A program made the translations under genes and the position numbers. The notes under the pieces were generated by a model. The model searched no databases, was not told where the DNA came from, and was given only the letters and a program-made list of their open reading frames with translations. Of a DNA stretch of 64,000 nt, positions 58,635-64,000 are shown piece after piece. Location of the stretch: the NCBI RefSeq assembly GCF_900089775.1, contig NZ_FLOB01000005.1, positions 1 to 64,000 on the forward strand, written 5' to 3'. This DNA is from Marinomonas spartinae. GTDB lineage: Bacteria; Pseudomonadota; Gammaproteobacteria; Pseudomonadales; Marinomonadaceae. The stretch's first letter is position 1; every line of letters begins with the position of its first letter.

Positions 58635-58783
58635 TTTACCTGTCTCTTTGGAATGACTCTCTTAGTAGATATGAAGTAGGTAAGTACTTGCTATTAATTA
58701 TTTTTTCGTTGTGAAAGGACGGTTGTAGGTGCGTTATTCATTGTGCGTACTGCAATCATTGTGCGTTTTAAAAGGGGAATATT

Positions 58784-59542
58784 ATGACATTAAAAAAAAT
58801 CGTATTGGGTTCTGTGCTAGTGACTGGCGCCTTGTTGTCTTCTGTTATGGTTCAAGCGCAAGAAACTATTCGCTTTGCGACAGAAGGGGCATTCGCTCCG
58901 TTTAATTATATGGATAATACTGGCAAACCAGTTGGTTTTGATGTCGATATTGCTCATGCTTTGTGTAAAGACTTGAAGGCGAAGTGTGAAATTGTGACTC
59001 AAGATTGGGATGGTTTGATTCCTGGTCTTAAAGTCCATAAATACGATGCTATCATTGCCTCCATGTCGATTACACCAGAGCGTGAGAAAGTCGTGGCTTT
59101 CACGAATAAGTATTACTCTGGTGGTGTGCGCTTTATGGGGCTAGTTGGCAAGAACTTTAATCTGAAGGATTTATCAGGTAAAACCATCGGTGCGCAGCGT
59201 GCGACAGTGGCCGCCCAGTATCTCGAAGATCATTACGGCAAAACCGCTAATATTAAGCTATACGATAACCAAGACAACGTCTACCTAGACCTTGAGTCTG
59301 GCCGTTTAGACATCGTATTGTCTGATGAGTTACCTACTTACAACTGGCTGAAAACATCAGGAAAAGGCGGCAAGTTTGAATTTAAAGGCAAAGCCTTCTT
59401 GAAAACTGATCGGATCGGCATTGCGGTACGAAAAGGTGATACCAAGTTGAAAGATCAGCTTAATAAAGCGATTAAAGACATTCGCGAAAACGGTACTTAC
59501 CAGAAAATCAATGCTAAGTACTTCCCGTTCTCTATCTACTAA
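58784..59542 (+). CDS. aotJ: Lysine/arginine/ornithine-type periplasmic binding protein
   Basis: 252 residues, family 3. The signal peptide (about 1-25) ends VQA before QETIRFATEGAFAPFNYMD. GKPVGFDVDIAHALC, QDWDGLIPGLKVHKYDAIIASMSITPERE and the Asp-rich ligand region LSDELPTYNWL match LAO/AotJ proteins. The ligand (arginine or ornithine) is inferred from family and context. A strong hairpin follows the gene, which should raise its level over the permeases. Confidence 0.92.
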   Translation: MTLKKIVLGSVLVTGALLSSVMVQAQETIRFATEGAFAPFNYMDNTGKPVGFDVDIAHALCKDLKAKCEIVTQDWDGLIPGLKVHKYDAIIASMSITPEREKVVAFTNKYYSGGVRFMGLVGKNFNLKDLSGKTIGAQRATVAAQYLEDHYGKTANIKLYDNQDNVYLDLESGRLDIVLSDELPTYNWLKTSGKGGKFEFKGKAFLKTDRIGIAVRKGDTKLKDQLNKAIKDIRENGTYQKINAKYFPFSIY

Positions 59543-59569
59543 GCGTTAGCTGACTAGATAGCGATGATA

Positions 59570-59609
59570 AAAAACCTTTGGTGGTTTTCACCAAAGGTTT
59601 TTAATTTTC
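59570..59609 (+). terminator. Terminator/attenuator between aotJ and aotQ
   Basis: A 13-bp perfect stem, AAAACCTTTGGTG (59571-59583) with CACCAAAGGTTTT (59589-59601), then TTAATTTT. It lies between genes of one transporter, so partial read-through or 3'-end protection would make binding protein in excess. Confidence 0.85.
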
Positions 59610-59631
59610 TAGCTTATTCTGAGATGTTTAT

Positions 59632-60321
59632 ATGATTGATCTTCATGGATTCGGTGATCAGCTTTTACAAGGCGCATTGATAACCGTGGAGCTGGCAATG
59701 GCTTCTTTGGGTGTGGGTCTTGTATTGGGCTTGTTAGGGGCGGCGGCTAAGTTGTCATCTATTGCGCCATTACGTTGGCTTGCAACCATTTACACCACCA
59801 TTGTCCGTGGTATTCCAGAGTTGCTCACTGTATTGATTATTTACTTTGGGGCAACCATTGTATTGATGGCTATCGCTAGCCAGTTTGGTTACGACGACTA
59901 TATTGAAGTTGGCCCATTTACGGCGGGTGTGACAGCTTTAGGTTTAACCTTTGGGGCTTATGCTACTGAAGTCTTTCGTGGTGCTCTGCAGTCGATTCCC
60001 AAAGGTCAGCACGAAGCGGCGACGGCGCTAGGTATGGGCGCGTTTAGAAAGTTCCAGCGAATTATCTTGCCGCAAGTATGGCGCGTTGCTTTACCGGGAT
60101 TGGGAAATTTATTTTTGGTGTTGCTAAAGGATACGGCACTGGTATCGATTGTTGGCTTGGACGACATCATGCGTAAAGCTAATATTGCCGTGAGCAGCAC
60201 TAAACAGCCTTTTTTATTTTACGCCACCGCCGCGATAATGTATTTGCTACTCACCATTATTTCAATGGTGGTTGTTACATGGTTAGAAAAACGCGCCAGT
60301 CGCGGCATGAGAAGAGGGTAA
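59632..60321 (+). CDS. aotQ: Basic amino acid ABC transporter permease
   Basis: 229 residues with about five membrane helices, HisQ/AotQ type. The EAA loop EAATALGMGAFRKFQRIILP is present. It ends 3 nt before the partner permease, so the two form a heterodimer expressed together. Confidence 0.91.
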   Translation: MIDLHGFGDQLLQGALITVELAMASLGVGLVLGLLGAAAKLSSIAPLRWLATIYTTIVRGIPELLTVLIIYFGATIVLMAIASQFGYDDYIEVGPFTAGVTALGLTFGAYATEVFRGALQSIPKGQHEAATALGMGAFRKFQRIILPQVWRVALPGLGNLFLVLLKDTALVSIVGLDDIMRKANIAVSSTKQPFLFYATAAIMYLLLTIISMVVVTWLEKRASRGMRRG

Positions 60322-60324
60322 ACG

Positions 60325-61035
60325 ATGGATTTTTCAGTGGTAGTCGAGTATTTCCCTCGTTTATTAGAAGGTGCTTGGGTTAGCGTGCAGTTGGTTGCAT
60401 TGTCTGTTGTATTGGGGGCGCTTGTTGCCTTGCCTATTGCGCTGGCACGTATATCTCAAAATTGGTGGATTAAAGGGTTCCCTTACGCTTATATCTTCTT
60501 TTTTCGCGGTACACCTCTGTTGGTTCAGATTTTCTTAGTTTACTACGGTGCATCGCAGTTCGATGTGGTTCGTGAGAGCTTTTTATGGCCGATACTTCGT
60601 GAGCCCTATTGGTGTGCCATTATCGCCTTTACCTTAAATACCTCAGCGTACACCGCTGAAATCTTTCGTGGCGCAATCCAAGCAATTCCTGAAGGGGAAG
60701 TGGAAGCGTGTAAAGTGGTTGGCATGACAAAGGCTCAGATGTATCGTCGTGTTCTGTTGCCTCGTGCATTTGGCATCGTCTTACCTGCTTATGGGAATGA
60801 AATTATTTTAATGCTCAAAGGCAGTGCCTTAGCGAGTACCATTACGATATTGGACTTAACTGGGATGGCGCGAACCATTATTGCTCGTACTTATACGCCG
60901 ATTGAGATATTTCTGGCTGCGGGAGGGATTTATTTAGCCATCAGTATGGTAATTATCGCTATCTTCCGTCAGGTAGAGAAACGTCAAAACCGTTACCTTG
61001 GAACGGTGTCGATTAAGGTGCCAGATAAAGGCTAA
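60325..61035 (+). CDS. aotM: Basic amino acid ABC transporter permease
   Basis: 236 residues with about five membrane helices, HisM/AotM type. FFRGTPLLVQIFLVYYG and the EAA loop EVEACKVVGMTKAQMYRRVLLP are typical. Last gene of the transporter set, followed by a terminator shared with the P-II gene. Confidence 0.91.
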   Translation: MDFSVVVEYFPRLLEGAWVSVQLVALSVVLGALVALPIALARISQNWWIKGFPYAYIFFFRGTPLLVQIFLVYYGASQFDVVRESFLWPILREPYWCAIIAFTLNTSAYTAEIFRGAIQAIPEGEVEACKVVGMTKAQMYRRVLLPRAFGIVLPAYGNEIILMLKGSALASTITILDLTGMARTIIARTYTPIEIFLAAGGIYLAISMVIIAIFRQVEKRQNRYLGTVSIKVPDKG

Positions 61036-61061
61036 TATTTGACAAGACTAAGGTGTAAAAC

Positions 61062-61091
61062 AAAAAAGAGGTCTGTTATAGCCTCTTTTTT
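61062..61091. terminator. Bidirectional terminator between aotM and glnK
   Basis: AAAAAAGAGG pairs with CCTCTTTTTT around an 11-nt loop, with an A run and T run, convenient for both converging genes. Confidence 0.88.
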
Positions 61092-61163
61092 GTTTCAACT
61101 GCCTATATAAAGCAATTCTCAATAAGGTTCGGTCACGTGATACATGGCTAGAGATAGATTTGA

Positions 61164-61526
<363 letters not shown>

Positions 61527-61626
61527 CTATAGGCTAAAAGTAACACTCTCTTGTAAAAGTCGCCACTTGCTCGTGAATTATGCGCTATATTAATTTTGCG
61601 GAGTTGGAATTTAGAGGGGAGGAGGT

Positions 61627-61998
61627 ATGAGCGAAGTAGAGGGCGTTATGGCATTTGAGCAGGGGATAGATAGCTTTATAAAGCGTATTCGATCTGTTCT
61701 TTATGAGCGGGCGAATGTTCGATTGTCTCAGCATACGACACCGCAAAATCTTGCCACGCTTTTTTTACAGCAGGACAAATACCCATTACAACTGCGTTTT
61801 GTTGTTCTAGCGGTAGGTCATGATCAGTCATTAGGACGTTTATCTTGGTTGGATCAATATGGTTGTGATCACGTCTGTTGTTATGTGAATGAGTTGTTTC
61901 ACTGTGTTGTGCGTAAGCGTAATGGTAAATGGAGTGAACAAAAGCATAAGGTTGATGAATTGTGCGCGCGTCGCTTACTGGACTTGCTTGCTGCATGA
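61627..61998 (+). CDS. Hypothetical protein, 123 residues
   Basis: I do not recognise the family. A very strong RBS (GGGGAGGAGG) directly precedes the ATG, which supports a real gene. The protein is mixed helix/strand without signal or membrane helix. It is rich in Cys and His in the second half (DQYGCDHVCCYVNELFHCVV), and ends in a basic then hydrophobic helix. It lies alone between glnK and hemE; a minus-strand open frame over the same bases is a shadow. No function can be inferred. Confidence 0.7.
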   Translation: MSEVEGVMAFEQGIDSFIKRIRSVLYERANVRLSQHTTPQNLATLFLQQDKYPLQLRFVVLAVGHDQSLGRLSWLDQYGCDHVCCYVNELFHCVVRKRNGKWSEQKHKVDELCARRLLDLLAA

Positions 61999-62050
61999 TT
62001 ATTCAAAGAGCATAGGTTGGGTTGAGGAGAGATTGAATGAAATGCGATAA

Positions 62051-62095
62051 GATAAAATAGCCACCGTGTTGATCAATACGATGACTATTTTATAG
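62051..62095 (-). terminator. Possible hemE terminator
   Basis: ATAAAATAG (62052-62060) pairs with CTATTTTAT (62085-62093), with inner CGT/ACG and a TTGATCAA palindrome. The stem is AT-rich and the minus-strand tail is not a strong U run, so confidence is limited. Confidence 0.5.
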
Positions 62096-62123
62096 GTGCC
62101 ATTTGCTTGTTAAAAGGCCTAAA

Positions 62124-63227
62124 TTAATCCAAATTATTTAGAGCATCCAAATCCTCAGACAACGGCTCGTGATATTTTCTACCTAATTCATGGACCGCAT
62201 CGATCAGATACTTAGGGTGATCTGGGTTAACAAACTGGTGAATACCATGGCCGAGGTTAAACACATGGCCTGTACCATGGCCGTAGCCAGACAGTACCAA
62301 CTCTACTTCTCGTTCGATGACGTCCTTATCAGCGTATAAAACACAAGGGTCAATGTTGCCTTGTAGTGCTACTTTTTCGCCCACTCGTGCACGGGCTTCC
62401 GCGATATCGGTTGTCCAGTCCAAGCCTAGTGCATCTGGGCCAGTTGCAGCCATGTTTTCTAACCATTGTCCGCCATTCTTGGTAAACATGATCACAGGGA
62501 TGCGTTTGCCTTCGTGCTCACGAATTAGTCCGTCTAGAATCTGTTTCATATAAAGCAAAGAGAACTGTTGATACATTGGGCCACTTAAAGCGCCACCCCA
62601 AGTATCAAAAATTTGTACTGCTTGGGCACCCGCTTTGATCTGTCCATTTAAATAAGCCGTAACGGATTTTGCGAGTTTGTCTAGCAAACCATGGAGCACT
62701 TCAGGGCTTTGGTACATCATTCCTTTGATATGGCGAAAATCCTTGCTGGAGCCGCCTTCTACCATGTAGGTTGCTAGCGTCCATGGGCTTCCGGAAAAAC
62801 CAATTAGCGGTACACGGCCATTCAGAGCATGACGAATGGTGGTGACGGCCTTCATGACATAATCTAGATCATCCGCTGAGGTGACAGGAAGTGCTTCCAT
62901 ATCCGCTTGGGAGCGAACGGTATGCTTGAATTTTGGACCTTCACCTGTTTCAAAATACAAACCTAATCCCATAGCGTCTGGAATGGTTAAAATGTCCGAA
63001 AACAAAATAGCTGCGTCTAGGTCATAGCGTTCCAGGGGCTGCAGAGTTACTTCACAGGCAAAGGCGTCATTTTTGCACAGACTTAAAAAGTCACCTGCTG
63101 TGGCCCGACTTGCACGGTATTCTGGTAGGTAGCGGCCAGCTTGGCGCATCATCCAGACGGGGGTGGTATCGACCGGCTGTTTGAGTAGGGCGCGTAAAAA
63201 GCGATCATTTTTAAGCTCAGGAAACAT
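62124..63227 (-). CDS. hemE: Uroporphyrinogen decarboxylase
   Basis: 367 residues. It decarboxylates uroporphyrinogen III to coproporphyrinogen III in haem synthesis. [12 protein letters not shown] (26-37), [15 protein letters not shown] with the key Asp, [17 protein letters not shown] and [15 protein letters not shown] are signatures. Length matches the family (about 355). Confidence 0.97.
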   Translation of the reverse strand: MFPELKNDRFLRALLKQPVDTTPVWMMRQAGRYLPEYRASRATAGDFLSLCKNDAFACEVTLQPLERYDLDAAILFSDILTIPDAMGLGLYFETGEGPKFKHTVRSQADMEALPVTSADDLDYVMKAVTTIRHALNGRVPLIGFSGSPWTLATYMVEGGSSKDFRHIKGMMYQSPEVLHGLLDKLAKSVTAYLNGQIKAGAQAVQIFDTWGGALSGPMYQQFSLLYMKQILDGLIREHEGKRIPVIMFTKNGGQWLENMAATGPDALGLDWTTDIAEARARVGEKVALQGNIDPCVLYADKDVIEREVELVLSGYGHGTGHVFNLGHGIHQFVNPDHPKYLIDAVHELGRKYHEPLSEDLDALNNLD

Positions 63228-63355
63228 TCAGACTCTCCACTGGAAATTGTTTGTTGCTTTATTTTACCTAAGTTGATTTAGAAAAGCAGATTCAATAAAC
63301 CTAATTTATGCCAAATAGCGTGATAAAGACCAATTGCATTGATTTATCGCATGCA

Positions 63356-64000
63356 TTAGTCGCCCACATAACGTCTCAAACTGTGTATTTGCACCCTCTG
63401 TAAAGCGTGTTCAATATCGCCTGATTGATGCAACTCCTTGAGTACGTTAGGAAACGCTGCTTTGACTTGTTTGACTGTCATGCCAGGTTTTAAGTAGGGG
63501 GAGTAGAGGGCTTTTAACAGAATATAATCTAATGGGCTGAGATAGGTGTCGATGCTGTGATCATTAAAGACGGAAGGAAAAACCTCATCAGAATCATTTG
63601 GTAGACCAAGCAATTGAGTGATTTCTTCTACCACACAGTCTAATAATCGTGCTTTTTCTCGAGCATAATCTACGGGGATAATGATGGTTCCTCTTGTTAT
63701 TTCATGGCGTTGATTGAGGCGGAAGTTACCCAAGCAGACGGCTTCATTAAGTGCTTTGCGTATTTTATCTGGATTTCCAATGTATTGACGGACTTTGTCT
63801 TCAACATTTTTGTACTGGGTAAAAATGACAAGAATGCCTGCTCCCTTCGCCTGCTTGGTAAAATGGATGGGCATGCCTGAAATATAGGCAAGGTGGCCCA
63901 TTTGAGTCGTTAGTAGGTCAAGTTGTAGTTGTGAATCGCCAGTATCACTTTCAACGTAAACAGAAATTGGCTTTTCCCAACGTACCAACTTGGGGTGTTT
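63356..64000 (-). CDS. DUF2927-like protein, 5' part outside window
   Basis: The last ~214 residues are seen; the frame stays open to the right edge, so the start lies outside. The sequence begins RWEKPISVYVES and continues with GMPIHFTK, ILVIFTQY, IIIPVDYAREKARLLDCVVEEITQLLGLPND and LSPLDYILLKALYSPYLKPGM. These match the layout of DUF2927, a family of secreted proteins with a degenerate metalloprotease-like fold. The C-terminal region is complete. The function is unknown. Confidence 0.65.
   Translation of the reverse strand, partial: KHPKLVRWEKPISVYVESDTGDSQLQLDLLTTQMGHLAYISGMPIHFTKQAKGAGILVIFTQYKNVEDKVRQYIGNPDKIRKALNEAVCLGNFRLNQRHEITRGTIIIPVDYAREKARLLDCVVEEITQLLGLPNDSDEVFPSVFNDHSIDTYLSPLDYILLKALYSPYLKPGMTVKQVKAAFPNVLKELHQSGDIEHALQRVQIHSLRRYVGD

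Noticed and set aside
61676-61996. Minus-strand open frame of 106 codons over the unknown 123-aa gene
   Set aside because: The plus-strand frame has a very strong RBS and balanced composition, while the minus-strand one is His/Gln-rich as expected for a shadow.

Overview
The window looks like chromosome from a marine gammaproteobacterium, most likely of the Oceanospirillales and close to Marinomonas. I infer this from gene content and protein style: Entner-Doudoroff control by HexR, an rpoE-rseABC-degP block next to nadB, an sdhE-ygfX pair, a Pseudomonas-type mannitol cluster and a very large NAD-glutamate dehydrogenase. No database search was possible.

Layout. 1-900 holds the end of an rRNA operon: the 23S 3' end, 5S, a terminator, then a decayed second 5S fragment with its own terminator. 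850-1100 carries a small basic minus-strand gene with a hairpin inside its coding sequence, resembling a non-stop arfA. 1100-3480 is an AT-rich accessory pocket. It contains a glycine-zipper, pore-former-like protein with a small downstream partner (toxin/immunity-like), then a decapitated methyltransferase fragment running into a solitary integron attC site of the Vibrio-repeat type. 3480-7000 has a LysR regulator divergent from a DMT transporter, then an MFS transporter. 7000-8650 is purEK. 8880-17300 is a carbon block: gap-pyk-mgsA divergent from edd, with HexR-type operators in between, then putP and hexR. 17380-19930 holds a choline-kinase-like protein, ung and ygfZ.

20290-29280 is a polyol (mannitol/sorbitol/arabitol) locus: xylulokinase on the plus strand converging on a minus-strand operon of ABC transporter, mannitol dehydrogenase, SDR dehydrogenase and AraC regulator. 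29600-36310 holds sdhE-ygfX, nadB, and the envelope-stress operon rpoE-rseA-rseB-rseC followed by degP. 36670-44930 has an AGCS amino-acid/Na+ symporter, argE-argA, a CYTH triphosphatase-like protein and glnE. 45080-50060 has a small unknown protein, an SbmA-type transporter, a PhzF-family protein and a DUF898 plus M48 peptidase pair.

50310-61040 is an arginine/glutamate catabolism region: astC-type aminotransferase, NAD-glutamate dehydrogenase, a GlxA/ArgR-like AraC regulator and a basic amino acid ABC transporter. The end holds a P-II protein, an unknown 123-residue protein, hemE and a DUF2927-like gene cut by the window edge.

Most genes are core metabolism. The parts most likely to hold something undescribed are the pocket at 850-3480 and a few unexplained hairpins.
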